Assembly: GCA_012031415.1 (NCBI GenBank)
Contig: JAAUTN010000003.1
Span: forward strand, 1-63,607
Direction of reading: 5' to 3'
Source of the DNA: Leptolyngbyaceae cyanobacterium SM1_4_3
Lineage (GTDB): Bacteria; Cyanobacteriota; Cyanobacteriia; Elainellales; Elainellaceae
Length of the DNA stretch: 63,607 nucleotides
Positions 35,472 to 46,055 of this stretch are shown here, in pieces. The stretch's first letter is position 1, and each line of letters begins with the position of its first letter. The notes below the pieces were generated by a model. It saw nothing but the letters and a program-made list of their open reading frames with translations, did not search any database and was not told where the DNA came from. The position numbers and the translations under genes are program-made.

Positions 35472-36730
35472 TCAGGCTGTCTTTAAGCATTCATCAAATG
35501 CCTGCCGAATGAGTGAACATCCTTTTTGCAAAGTAGACATCTGAATGGATAACGGAGGGAGGATTTTCAACACGGTGTCATTCCGCCCAACTCGCTCGAT
35601 GATTAACCCCAAATCAAAACAGCGCATCGCGATCTTTTTCGCAAACGATTCCCCTCCATAGTTAGCAAGATCAATTCCCCAGATCATGCCGATCCCCCGC
35701 GTTTCGATATCCTTGCTAATAAACTGAATTTCCTTGGTTAGAAAAGTCTGCAAAAAAGATGCTTTAATCTCGACATCTTTTTCTAAATCAGTATTTTTTC
35801 TATATTCTAATGCGGCGGTTCCACCCACAAATGCAAGTTGATTTCCTCGAAACGTACCCGTATGTTCACCAGGCAACCAAACATCTAGCTCTGGCTTCAT
35901 TAACAGCAATGACATCGGAAAGCCATAGCCGCTAATCGATTTGGAGAGAATCACCATATCAGGAACAATATTGGCCCGCTCAAACGAGAAGAAAGGACCA
36001 GTTCTGCCGCAGCCAACCTGAATATCATCACAAATCAGTAAAATGTCGTGCGATCGCATAACGTTCTGAGTCTTTGCATCCACTCAATGGGTGCAACAAT
36101 GACACCACCTTCAGCTTGAACGGTCTCAAAGATGAGTGCTGCTGGTTTTTCAATACCAGAATTGACATCAGTGAGGACTGACTCGATATAGGCGATCGTG
36201 TCAATCGTCTCCATAAATCCATAGGGATAGGGCATGAAGGTGACATGGCTGGATGTTCCCCAAGTTTCCTTGCGGATAGCGGTATTGCCAGTGACCGCTA
36301 AACTCCCCAACGTCATGCCATGGTAAGCACCCATAAAAGAGAATATACCAGGTCTCTGTTTGACCTTCCTGGCTAGTTTTAAGGCTGCTTCGACGGCATT
36401 TGTGCCCGTCGGTCCACAAAACTGAATTCGGTAATCCAAGTGTTTTGGCGCTAACACCCGTTCAGAAAACGTGATCAAAAACTTCTCTTTAGCAGACGTA
36501 TGCAAATCTAGCCCGTGGGTGATTGTATCTGCCTCTAAATAGCGCATCACCTGTTGCTTAATGTAGTCATTGTTGTGGCCATAGTTCAAAGCCCCTGCAC
36601 CCGCAAGAAAGTCAATATATTCTTTCCCGGATTCAGAGTAAACAATGGAGTCTTTCGCACGATGGAAGATTTCTGGAAAACTTCGGCAGTAGCTTCTGAC
36701 GTTTGATTCGCGTTCTTCAAAAATATTCAT
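35472..36730 (-). CDS. Diaminobutyrate--2-oxoglutarate aminotransferase (EctB/PvdH-like)
   Basis: This class III PLP aminotransferase of about 420 residues should turn aspartate semialdehyde plus an amino donor into L-2,4-diaminobutyrate. The N-terminus is typical of the EctB group: IFEERESNVRSYCRSFP, then FLAGAGALNYGHNN. CGPTGTNAVEAALKLAR and GAYHGMTLGSLA follow. The second half has CDDIQVGCGRTG and the PLP lysine in LSKSISGYGFP. The ATG overlaps the upstream stop (ATGA). The frame breaks at about 36049, where LRTLCDR changes to HDILLICDD; one missing base beside the HIP1 octamer 36050-36057 explains it. Open pieces are 36035-36730 and 35472-36083. No ectA or ectC is present, so it probably supplies diaminobutyrate to the neighbouring A-PCP-reductase protein. 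Confidence 0.87.
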
Positions 36731-38112
36731 AGCATTGCAAATGTCATTTCTTTTGCCAGTGTTTGGCTGAACTGTCGTTGCTCTGAAGTCACTAACGATA
36801 AGTCTTTAAGCTGCAATTCGGGAGTTGCAATCATTTGCTGAAGCAACATCTCAAAATGCGCCAAAATACTCTGAATGGTAGTAGATTCAAAGCGACGACA
36901 ATCATAATTAATGCCAAGCCCTAGCTCTGAACCAGGGTGCCCAATCACGTTCAGCGGGTAGTTTGTTTTATAAAACCCAGTGCAGTTTTGAGATTCTAGA
37001 TTGTCGTCCTCTGTGGTGCTGACTTGGGGGGATGGGTAATTCTCAAAGACAACAATGGTTTCAAACAAAGACAACCCTCGCGCGACATGGCTCCAGCCTT
37101 GAACCTCGACTAGTGGGCTGTATTCATACTGGCGCATCTCAACAAGTTGATCTTGAAGCTGCTTGAGCCACGGCAAAAGAGCTTGTTCGGGGTCTATATT
37201 CACACAAACGGGTAACGTGTTGATAAAGACCCCTACCATTGATTCGGTGCCTTCCAGATCAACGGGACGGCCAGAAACTCCACATCCGTAAACGACCTGT
37301 TTTTGGCCGCTGTAACGACTCAGGAGCAGCGCCCAAGTTCCTTGAAATAGGGTGTTTAGGGTGAGTCGATATTGCTGAGCGAAGGTCTGAAGCTGCTTTG
37401 TGGTTGTTGCGGATAGCGTGATAAGTTCCTCGTCGTACTTTTCTTCGTAATGAGACAAATTCTCGTCTTCGAGGTGACCCAACGGGGTTGGTGCTTTGAC
37501 ATTGCTCAAGACTTGTCGCCAATACCGCTCAGCTTTGGATAACTCCTGCTTTCGCAACCAGGAGATATAGGTTTTGAACGAAATGCCAGGAGAAAAGGGA
37601 ATATCCTTTCCCTGACAAAATGCTTGATAGAGTTGAGAAAATTCCCCCATCACCAAGGCACCGGACCAGCCATCCAAAATTAAATGGTGTTTGCTCCAAA
37701 CAATTTGGTAAGACTCATCACCCAGACGAATGACCGTCATACGCATTAGAGGAGCTTGAGAAAAGTCAAACCCACGCTGGCGATCGCGCGTCAAAAAAGA
37801 ATTTAAGCATTCTGACTGTTCAGATGGATCGATTCCACGCCAATCCTCTTGTTCCAAAGGCACATTGACCTGCCGATGCACCACCTGTAGAGGTTTGTCG
37901 ATTTCTTCCCAATAAAAGCTGGTTCGCAACACCGTATGCCGTGCAGCAAGCCGCTGCCACACCCGCTGCAACACCTCAATGTTGAAGGTGCCACGCACCC
38001 TATAGCTAAATTGGATGAAATACAGCCCTTCCTCAGGGGCATATAAACAATGGAAGAGAATTCCCTTTTGGAGTGGGGAAAGTTCGTAGATGTCCTCAAT
38101 ATCTGCTGTCAT
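36727..38112 (-). CDS. Free-standing NRPS condensation domain (DCL type)
   Basis: A complete 461-residue condensation domain with nothing attached: IYELSPLQKGILFHCLY at the start, HHLILDGWS as catalytic site, then GVSGRPVDLEG and FVFENYP-like segments. The LSPLQKGILF form is typical of domains accepting a D-configured donor, matching the E domain that ends the protein just upstream. It starts seven bases after that gene's stop and overlaps the aminotransferase start (ATGA). The next NRPS protein carries only half a C domain, so this enzyme probably forms the bond between the D-configured Asp residue and diaminobutyrate in trans. Confidence 0.88.
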   Translation of the reverse strand: MTADIEDIYELSPLQKGILFHCLYAPEEGLYFIQFSYRVRGTFNIEVLQRVWQRLAARHTVLRTSFYWEEIDKPLQVVHRQVNVPLEQEDWRGIDPSEQSECLNSFLTRDRQRGFDFSQAPLMRMTVIRLGDESYQIVWSKHHLILDGWSGALVMGEFSQLYQAFCQGKDIPFSPGISFKTYISWLRKQELSKAERYWRQVLSNVKAPTPLGHLEDENLSHYEEKYDEELITLSATTTKQLQTFAQQYRLTLNTLFQGTWALLLSRYSGQKQVVYGCGVSGRPVDLEGTESMVGVFINTLPVCVNIDPEQALLPWLKQLQDQLVEMRQYEYSPLVEVQGWSHVARGLSLFETIVVFENYPSPQVSTTEDDNLESQNCTGFYKTNYPLNVIGHPGSELGLGINYDCRRFESTTIQSILAHFEMLLQQMIATPELQLKDLSLVTSEQRQFSQTLAKEMTFAML

Positions 38113-38119
38113 GATTTTT

Positions 38120-41100
38120 CTAAGACCTGCTCTTAATTTTTGCCAAGAACTGATCGAGTTCCTGCTGGTTCAAATCGGCTTCTGCAAAGTCAGACGGGGT
38201 GTAGCCTGCGATATCTGAAGACTGGCAATGAGTGATTAGCGATCGCAATGCTGCGATAAAACGCTCAGCCAGCGCTGCAATCGTGGTTTGTTGATGAATA
38301 GTTTTGCTGTAGGTCCAATCTAGGTGCAGCTGATTGCCATAGACAGCCGCGTTGATGTCTAATCGATAGCGGCGATTTCCCTTGAAACTGCGTCCCGCGC
38401 CCATAGAGTCTTGTGCAAGTCCAAACAACGGAGATTGAAAGGCTTGATCGGTCTGTCCCAAATAGTTAAATCGAATTTCAGCGTCAGGCTGCTGCCGAAG
38501 ACTAATTTCTTCAGTCGTGAGATAGCGCAAAATGCCGTAGCCAATTCCTCGATTGGGAATGCGTCTGAGCTGTTCCTTGATGGCCTTTAGCGCCTCTCCT
38601 GGGTTGGCTGATTCCTCAATATCCAACAGCACCGGGAAAAGGGTTGTAAACCAGCCCACCGTACGCGACAAGTCTACATGATCAAAGAGGTCTTCTCGAC
38701 CATGCCCCTCTAAATCAACCCACAGAGAGCGTTTCCCAGTCCAAGGGGAAAATGCCTGCACCAGAGCTGTCAATAGCACATCGTTAATTTGGGTGCGATA
38801 GGTTGCTGGGATGTCCTGCAATAGCGCTAACGTTTCTGCTTCATTTAGCGCTACCGAAACAGTCCTAGCTTCGGCGACGGTGTTGCTGCTCGCAGAAAAA
38901 TCAACCGGGATGGGAACGACCGCTGGCCGGGATTGTTCCAACCAGTAGCCCAACTCTTGTTTCAATGCGTCAGATTGTGCGTATTCCGTTAATCGGTTTG
39001 ACCAATCGTGAAAGGAGGTCGTTTTGGGTGGAAGTTGAATGGAATTGCCCTGGCTAAGGTGTTGGTAGGCGAGTTGAAGGTCTTCTAGCAGGATGCGCCA
39101 TGAAACGCCATCAACGACCAAGTGATGGATAATCAACAGCAAGCGGCTGGATTGATCTGCACCGAGATCAAAGTAAGCAACGCGTATAGGAACTGAGGAT
39201 AGGTGAAGGCTGGCTTGGAGTTCGGCAGCAGCGGTTGATAAGGCTCGTGTTTGATGTGTTCCTGAAAGAGCCGATAAATTGACCCATGTAAGCGGGATGT
39301 TTCCATCGGGTTCAACGGCAAATTGTTGCCAGCTACCATCATGAACAAAACGGAGTCTTAGCGCATCGTGATGTTCCAGCAATTTTTTCATGGCTTGTTG
39401 CAATAGAACGGGATCCAGAGCTTGCTGCACCTCCAAAAATATGGACTGGTTCCAGTGATGGGCATCCGGTAGAGTTTGCTCAAAGAACCAGTGCTGAATG
39501 GGTGTCAGCGGAACGTCACCAACCACAATTCCCTGTTCTGCATGAACAACGTGTTTCGTGGTGGCCACCGCCGCGAGTTGGGCAATGGTCTGGTTCTCAA
39601 ATACTTGCTTGGGCATCAGTTGTAGACCGGCCTGATTTGCCCTGGCAACAATCTGAATGCTGAGAATGGAATCTCCGCCTAACTCAAAAAAATTATCGTG
39701 TATTCCGACTTTTTCAAGTCTGAGTGTTTGCCTCCAGATTTGAGCTAATATCTCCTCTGGTTTTGTCCGAGAAGCAACAAAGGTTTCTTCCCGCTCAGAT
39801 TGAAGTAAATCAGGAGATTGCAACGCCTGATAATCCAATTTGCCATTGGGGGTCAGCGGTAGCGTCTTTAACTGCACAAAAGCAGACGGAATCATGTAGT
39901 CAGGAAGTGTTTTTGTCAGTCGCTCGCGTAGCTCATCTGTTGTTGGATTGGTGTGTTTTTCAGGAACAATGTAAGCGACTAAGCGTTTGTTGCCGGGTTG
40001 TGCTTCGACCGCGAGGCGATCGCCGTTTGCACCGCAGGATGCTGTCTGAGGGCAGCTTCAATTTCTCCTAGCTCAATTCGATAGCCGCGAATTTTGACCT
40101 GGTAATCTACTCGTCCAAGAAACTCAATCGTGCCATCGAGCTGATAGCGGGCTAAGTCTCCAGTTTTGTAGAGTGTGAAAGAGGGTTTGGGAAAGTGGAG
40201 AGGGTGAGAGGACGTTGCGTCAGACGTTAGATAGTTATTGTCCCCAATATCATCCCAAAACGGATTGGGCAGGAACCGTTCGGCTGTTAATTCGGGTCGG
40301 TTGAGATAGCCTCGAGCGACCCCCGCTCCCCCAATGAAAAGGTTGCCAGGGACACCAATCGGCACAGGACGCAAATCAGCGTCCAGCACATAGATTTGAG
40401 TATTGCCAATGGGACGACCAATCGGCACCGTTTCTTGGTACGGTGGCCTGGCATTCAGCGTTTCTCGGGTGATGGCATAGGTCAATGCGCCGACCGTGGT
40501 TTCAGTGGGGCCATAGTGGTTGAAAATTAGGCACTGGGGTTTGTGGCGCTGAATTTGCTCGATCAACGGCCAAGGGCACGCTTCCCCACCCAGAATTAGG
40601 CGTTGCCGAGGCAAAATCTGCTCCGGGCGGGAGGCGGTCAGTAGGGCTGCAAGATGAGAGGGAACAATTTTCAGACAGTCGATGGGATGGGCTTGAACAT
40701 AATCGGCTAGGGCGTCTGGGTTAGATGCGCATTCAGCCGATACGATGTGAAGACAGCCACCGCTGACCAGGGCTGGAAAAATGGTTGTGTTGCCCAAGTC
40801 AGCCGCAAAGGTGGAAACCGTTGCAAAGCTTTTACAGGTAGACAGATTCAACGTTTTGGCGATCGCGCTGGTGTAGTTGAGCAATTGCCGATGCTCAACC
40901 GCAACGCCTTTGGGTTTTCCCGTAGAACCTGAGGTAAACAGGACGTAGGCTAAATTGTGGCTAGTCACCCCACTGGTGGGGTTATCCTGTCGCTCTTGGG
41001 CAATGACTTCCCATGCGTGCTCTAAACACACGAACGGTATGGAATCAGGCAAATTTTCAATGAGGTGCGCCTGACTCAACACCCGTGCAACCTGAGCATC

Positions 41101-42816
41101 TTGTAGCCGGAATTCTAGACTTGCTTTTGGCAAGGCGGGATCCAGCGGGAGATATGCTCCACCCGTTTTCAGAATAGCCAAGAGGCTAATGATAAATTCC
41201 AGCGATCGCTCTAGATAGATACCAACTACCGCCTCTGTCCCAACATCCAATCGCTGTAGGTAATGAGCGAGCTGATTTGCTTTGGCATTGAGTTCAGCGT
41301 AGGTGAGCTGTTGGTCTTCATACACAACGGCAATGTCATTGGGGGTTTGATTGACTTGTGCCTCAAACCGCTGATGAATGCAATGGTCAAGACAATAATC
41401 GGTTTGGGTTTGATTAAATTCAACAAGGATTTGTTGCTGCTGGCGATCGTTTAATAGTTGTAACTGTCCAATCGGCAGTTCTGGGTTGTTAATTGCATGT
41501 TCAAGCAGCGTTAAAAAACACGTTGATAGCGCTTCAATTTCTTCACGCTGATATAGGCTAGAGTCGTAATGAAATTCCGCTATCAGCCCATCACCCCGTT
41601 GCAGACAACACAAATTAACCTTAAATCGCTCCCTCCAGACATACTGTCGATGCAGCGAAAATGACACCCCATCCCCCCAACAATTTTCGGGCCATTCTTC
41701 AAACTCAAAACCAAACGGACACAAGGGCGAAGATAGAGGGGCATCCTGGGTCGCAATGTCTTCCCAGGTAAACTGATCTTGCCATTCAACTACACGATCC
41801 AGGGATTCGCCGACGTGTTTTAGCACGGCCCAAAATGCCAGATCAGGCTCTAACCGAGCCAGCAGTGGCAAGCACTTTGATAGCGGCCCGAGCGCATTGG
41901 CTAACGCCTCATGCTGCCTCCCGCTGCTTGTGATGCCAAGCATTAGCTCTGGCTGTCCCGTAATCCTCCAAAGCAAGATTTGCCAGCATGATAGTAAAAA
42001 CGTGGCGATCGCAACCCTCGGTTCTGGCTCAAAACGCGTTCTAAGATTCTGCGAAGATTTAATCTGTTCAACCAAGTCCTGATTGATGGTTAGCGAGACT
42101 AACTCAACTTGCAACGCTGATGTTGTCCTATCCCCTTTGCGTTCAAGAAAACTTAAACCAGAATTCTTATGATGAGCAGTAATGGTTTTTCGCCAGTATT
42201 CTTGACCCGAGAACTGTCCCATCTGCTCAAGCATTTCATGATGCAATTCTGCAACATCGACATATTGTATTGCGTCATTAGCGAGTGCTGCATGAGCCAT
42301 TTTTTCTGAATATAATACACTCAACTCACGCATGATCTGCTTAAGCGTGGTACTGTCTGCAATCAGGGGAGACGCGTGGATAAGCAATATCTGCTTCTCA
42401 GATGAAAGCGTAAGAATATGAGCAAAGAAAGGAGGAATTACTTCAAATTCAAACGCTTGCTGTTTGAGCTGATTGAAACGCAACGCAACTTCAGCTTCCT
42501 GCGCATGTGAAGGTATGCAAGATAGATCTTGCTCACAGATCGCAACAGCACTGTTATCAACGATGACTTGCAACGGTATTGTCATTCCAGGCAAATACCG
42601 AAAAGTAGTGCGCAGAATTTCATGGCGATCGACAAGGGTTTGCAGTGCTTCTTTCAACCTCTCTAGATCTAAACGACCCGTGATACAAATCTCACCTAAA
42701 ACGCAGCAGGGTTGCGCACCTTCCCTTTGTTGCAAAAGCCATAAATGCTTCTGCTGTGGTGATAAGCGAAATCCTTCAATCTGCTTGCTTTGCATCGTGA
42801 TCACTCTTAGGTTCAC
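38120..42816 (-). CDS. NRPS: interface (C-like) domain - A(Asp) - PCP - E
   Basis: This roughly 1565-residue protein is closely similar to the plus-strand 20598-23838 product but has an added epimerization domain. The interface domain (about 42770-41450) starts GFRLSPQQKHLWLL, and the HHxxxDG site reads HASPLIADS. The A domain (41400-39830) has pocket residues D-L-T-K-I-G-H-V-G, an aspartate code. A PCP (FFELGGDSILS) and an E domain (39530-38130, HHLVVDGVSW) follow. It should load Asp, have it beta-hydroxylated by a TauD domain supplied in trans, and epimerize it. The frame breaks beside HIP1 40016-40023: HPAVQTAIA is followed, one base out of phase, by EAQPGNKRLVAYIV. Open pieces are 39979-42816 and 38120-39895. 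GTG 42816 overlaps the repaired exporter stop; ATG 42795 is the alternative start. Confidence 0.9.
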
Positions 42817-44442
42817 TAAAGTTCTTGGGAGATGTAGCGATTCGATTCAATGCTGCCATAGTCGAGCTTGATGAGCCGATCGGCTAAATGGAAAAATGAT
42901 CATCATGACTAATAACCAGTACTGTTTGCCACGCTGTTTGAGTTCTGCTAGTAGTTGCGTATAGAAGATCTCTCGAAAAATAGGATCTTGATCAGCCGCC
43001 CATTCATCAAATACATAAATTGGGCGATCTTCTAAGTAGGCCGATAACAGAGCAAGCCGCTTCCGTTGTCCTTGAGAAAGAGCAATTGTTGAAAGTCGCC
43101 CGTCTTTAACAGCAACCTTCTGATCCAACTCCAATTTTTCTAAATATGTTTTAGCCTGATCGTCAAGTGTCAAGTCAGTATGACTAATTAAGCGCTCAAA
43201 TAAGTAAAAATCTGAAAAGATCACCGAGAAGTGTTGTCGATACCACTCACGGTTGCTCTCTACAATAGATTGGCCATCCAGCAGCAGCTCTCCTGAATCA
43301 GGACTGTAAAGACCCGTGATCAATTTTGCAAGGGTCGATTTGCCGCTGCCATTGCCACCAATAATAAAGACCAATTCCCCGACATTAAAGGTTAAATTAA
43401 TTGGCCCCACTGTGAAGCGATGTTCGGCTTCTTCACTGTGATAGGTGTGGGTCACTTGTTTTAAATCGAGCTGCTTCCAGTTTGGCTGAGAGTGATGTCT
43501 GACGATAGTTTCAAGCTCGGCGTTTGCTGCCAAAGTCAATCCCATCTCGTTCACTTTTTGAATAGAGACATTGGCATTAGCCAAATTCGGCAATAGTTGA
43601 ATCACATTTCTTAGCGGCCCCAGCAGATAAGTCAGGGTCAGAATGTAAGCCGGTAAAATGGCTTGAGCCGCTGGCAAAAGCCGAGGAATACCAAATAGCA
43701 ATAACCCAATCAGCACGAAAAACAGAAGCTGTCCGCCACTTGTGGCCAGCGCTCCTAGCTTGAAGGCTATTTTCTGGTAACGACGAGATGCAGCCGCACT
43801 GACTTGAAGATCTTCCTCAAAGAAAGTTTGCCGCCGAATGGAATGTAATTTTAGCTCTTTTACCCCGTCGGTAATGCTACGAAAGTGTTTGAGCAGGTGA
43901 TCTGCTTCTCTGCGGGCAAAGTCGATAAAGCGATAAGAGTTGTTGATGAGAATTTGGACAAGTGCGATCGCGATCGCCATAAAAACGGCGACTGTCAGAA
44001 AAACCCAGCCTGATAGCCAGCCCAAATAAACTAGACATCCACCCACCACTGCAATGTCAATACAAAGGAACGGAATGATAAACACGGTATCTGAAATGGC
44101 TTGCACATCCTCGGTCAAAACGGCTAAAAGCCGACTGGAGCCTAACCGCTCGAGCTGGGGCAACGGTGCAGATAAAATGCGCTGACTGAGACGTAGACGA
44201 AGTTGATAAACAGAATTTTGACCCAAATCAATGAGTAAAAACTGAGCCACACTGCCGGCAAATAACGACAGCAGAGTAAGTCCAACAAAAGGCAAAATGA
44301 GTGAAGATGGCGAATTTTGGCGAATGGCAGTATTAATGACTGCAATGAGTTTTACACTACAGCCACCGCTGATGATACCTGCCAGAATAGCGGCAAAAAT
44401 GCTTGTCCAAGAAGCTCTGATCAACAGCCAGATAATACCCAT
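42816..44442 (-). CDS. Cyclic-peptide/siderophore ABC exporter, fused permease-ATPase (SyrD/PvdE family)
   Basis: This roughly 540-residue inner-membrane half-transporter exports peptides such as pyoverdine precursors or syringomycin in its family. It has about six hydrophobic segments in residues 1-310, then an ATP-binding domain with Walker A GGNGSGKST, signature ALSQGQRKRLAL and Walker B PIYVFDEWAADQDP. The uncorrected frame ends at 42847 with a nonsense tail. Two single-base losses (TTT 42925-42927 and A5 42892-42896) hide the normal end: repaired, it reads GKTVLVISHDDHF then HLADRLIKLDYG and stops at 42816-42818, overlapping the next NRPS start by one base. It leads the minus-strand operon, so export and the last assembly steps are probably co-expressed. 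Confidence 0.9.
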
Positions 44443-44693
44443 ATGAGCTTTTGGTAAAGATGTCTGAACATGAGCCTGATATCAACCGCTGAGTTAAGCG
44501 CTGAAGCACTTCTAGAAATCAACGCAAGATTAGGAGGCGCTTTAGAATTGATTAAAAAGGCTGGCTTTCTGCGGGCTTCCCCACAAACCAACGTTCAACC
44601 CCCCATCGGACGATTATGCCTCGAACCTCCACCGGCAATTAAGCTCACAGGGCAACGCTAAAAAGACGGTCTATTCAACTGTTGTATCTGTTA

Positions 44694-44709
44694 TTGAGAA
44701 TTTCATCAA
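44694..44709. promoter_or_regulatory. Imperfect dyad TTGAGAATTTCATCAA, possible Fur-type operator
   Basis: TTGA and TCAA flank an AT-rich core, set in TATTG...CAATA. It recalls cyanobacterial Fur sites by composition. The assignment is an inference from AT-rich symmetry and the siderophore context only. Confidence 0.35.
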
Positions 44710-44937
44710 CAATATATCAGCAATACTCCATCTGTGCCATCCTATTTTCTAATGGACAGGTGGGCAAAGATAACGACAACAAATCATTTACTGGCTAACA
44801 CCCGCTCTTTTACTTTGATCGAGCAGGTGTTACCATTGCGCTTGTGAGCGATTAAACCATCGAGCAATTGCCTGCAACGCCCCAAAGGGCTTAGCTCGTT
44901 CCACTGATACCCGCAGCAAGATGTGTGTATCTCTTTA

Positions 44938-44954
44938 TTGAGAAGGAGTCTCAA
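44938..44954. promoter_or_regulatory. Perfect inverted repeat TTGAGA-n5-TCTCAA enclosing the ribosome site
   Basis: Six-base perfect arms flank AGGAG, the Shine-Dalgarno sequence of the Suc_Fer gene (ATG 44964). It could be a repressor operator or a hairpin that hides the ribosome site. It makes the upstream GTG at 44925 an unlikely start. Confidence 0.5.
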
Positions 44955-44963
44955 AAAACGGAG

Positions 44964-46055
44964 ATGGAAATTTCAAATGATGCAGCTACTTGTCGGTATT
45001 GCTCCCAAGTCTCAAAAGCAGCTGGAGAAGACCCGATTGGCTCTGCACCACCCGTGGATCACTGGCTGATTGTAGAGGTTAAACAACCTTGGCCAACTTC
45101 AATGTTTACCGAACATCCCATCATTGCTCAGGTTATATCCACCGTCGAGACACTGATCTTTAAGCGCGGGGTTACGGTGATGCCAGTGGCGATCGCTCCT
45201 GATCCCGATTACTCTACACCGGGCTTAACTCGAGTGATTTACTATCGTCGTCCGGCCAAACAGTTTGCTGAATATACCAAAACAGAATACGTAATTCCAG
45301 ATAGTCTGGCTACTCAGCTTGTGATTGCACTGTTGGATCGGCTGTCAGGTAAACCAACAGATCTGTCTCAATTTGCCATCTACCAGCAAGACACTCAGCA
45401 CCTACGGGAAATGTTGGTTTGTACCCACGCCCAAATAGACCTTGCCTGTGGTCGTTTTGGGACTCCACTGTATCGTCACCTTCGCAAAACCTACGGCCAA
45501 CCTAATCAACCCCGGCGCGTATGGCAAAGCACTCACTTTGGTGGACATCAGTTTGCCCCAACGCTGATCGACTTACCCACAGGGCAGGTTTGGGGTCACT
45601 TGGAACCCGAAATTTTGCCCCAGCTTGTAGAGCACCGGGGCGACCCCCATCAGATGCGGCGTTTCTTTCGAGGTTGGGCGGGCTGCAATAAGTTTGAGCA
45701 GATTGCCGACCGCGAAGCTTGGATGCAAGAAGGCTGGGATTGGTTTACTTACCCCCGGACAGCCCGTGTAACTCGTAAAGGGCTAAACAGGCTGAAATGG
45801 CTACTCTATCCAACCCTGCGTTGGATTCCAAACAACCTATTGCAACTCTGGTTAGAACAGTGGACGAGCAGCGCTAGATGGGCAGCCGTAAAAATGACCT
45901 ACACATCCCCACAAGGTAACGGCTCCTACCAGATGCTGATTGAAGAGAGTGGAGAGGTCATGAGTGCCCCCAACTCAGCCGCAGAAAAAGGTCAACAGAT
46001 ATCGATGACATCTGTGAAGCAATATCGAGTGAGCCGTTTGGTTAAGGAGGGCTGA
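44964..46055 (+). CDS. Suc_Fer-like (sucrase/ferredoxin-like, Apd1 family) iron-sulfur protein
   Basis: The product is 363 residues from ATG 44964. It has the family's N-terminal CRYCSQVSKAAGEDPIGSAP, then DHWLIVEVKQPWP, and the C-terminal thioredoxin-like ferredoxin part with STHFGGHQFAPTLIDLP and GQVWGHL. Apd1-type proteins bind a [2Fe-2S] cluster with Cys and His ligands. Bacterial members have been linked to iron metabolism, so a role in reducing iron from the siderophore is plausible here but is inferred from location. It is divergent from the exporter operon. The open frame begins at GTG 44925; I prefer ATG 44964 because AAGGAG lies at 44943-44948. Confidence 0.8.
   Translation: MEISNDAATCRYCSQVSKAAGEDPIGSAPPVDHWLIVEVKQPWPTSMFTEHPIIAQVISTVETLIFKRGVTVMPVAIAPDPDYSTPGLTRVIYYRRPAKQFAEYTKTEYVIPDSLATQLVIALLDRLSGKPTDLSQFAIYQQDTQHLREMLVCTHAQIDLACGRFGTPLYRHLRKTYGQPNQPRRVWQSTHFGGHQFAPTLIDLPTGQVWGHLEPEILPQLVEHRGDPHQMRRFFRGWAGCNKFEQIADREAWMQEGWDWFTYPRTARVTRKGLNRLKWLLYPTLRWIPNNLLQLWLEQWTSSARWAAVKMTYTSPQGNGSYQMLIEESGEVMSAPNSAAEKGQQISMTSVKQYRVSRLVKEG

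Larger units (their letters stand above)
44443..44963. promoter_or_regulatory. Divergent promoter region between exporter operon and Suc_Fer gene
   Basis: About 520 bases separate the two divergent genes. A 63-codon plus-strand frame (44470-44661) lies here, but it starts 28 bases from the exporter start and has no recognisable product, so I do not call it a gene. The stretch holds the two dyad elements listed separately, and it is the likely control point for both directions. Confidence 0.5.

Noticed and set aside
1-44442. Programmed ribosomal frameshifting in the NRPS genes
   Set aside because: Too many sites, no shared slippery sequence with a downstream structure, and the same pattern occurs in unrelated genes.
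1-44442. The NRPS locus as a decayed pseudogene cluster
   Set aside because: All domains stay full length and motif-perfect on both sides of each break; no other damage is seen apart from the deliberate-looking KS/AT and E changes.
44470-44661. 63-codon plus-strand gene
   Set aside because: It starts 28 bases from the divergent exporter start, has no clear ribosome site and no recognisable product.
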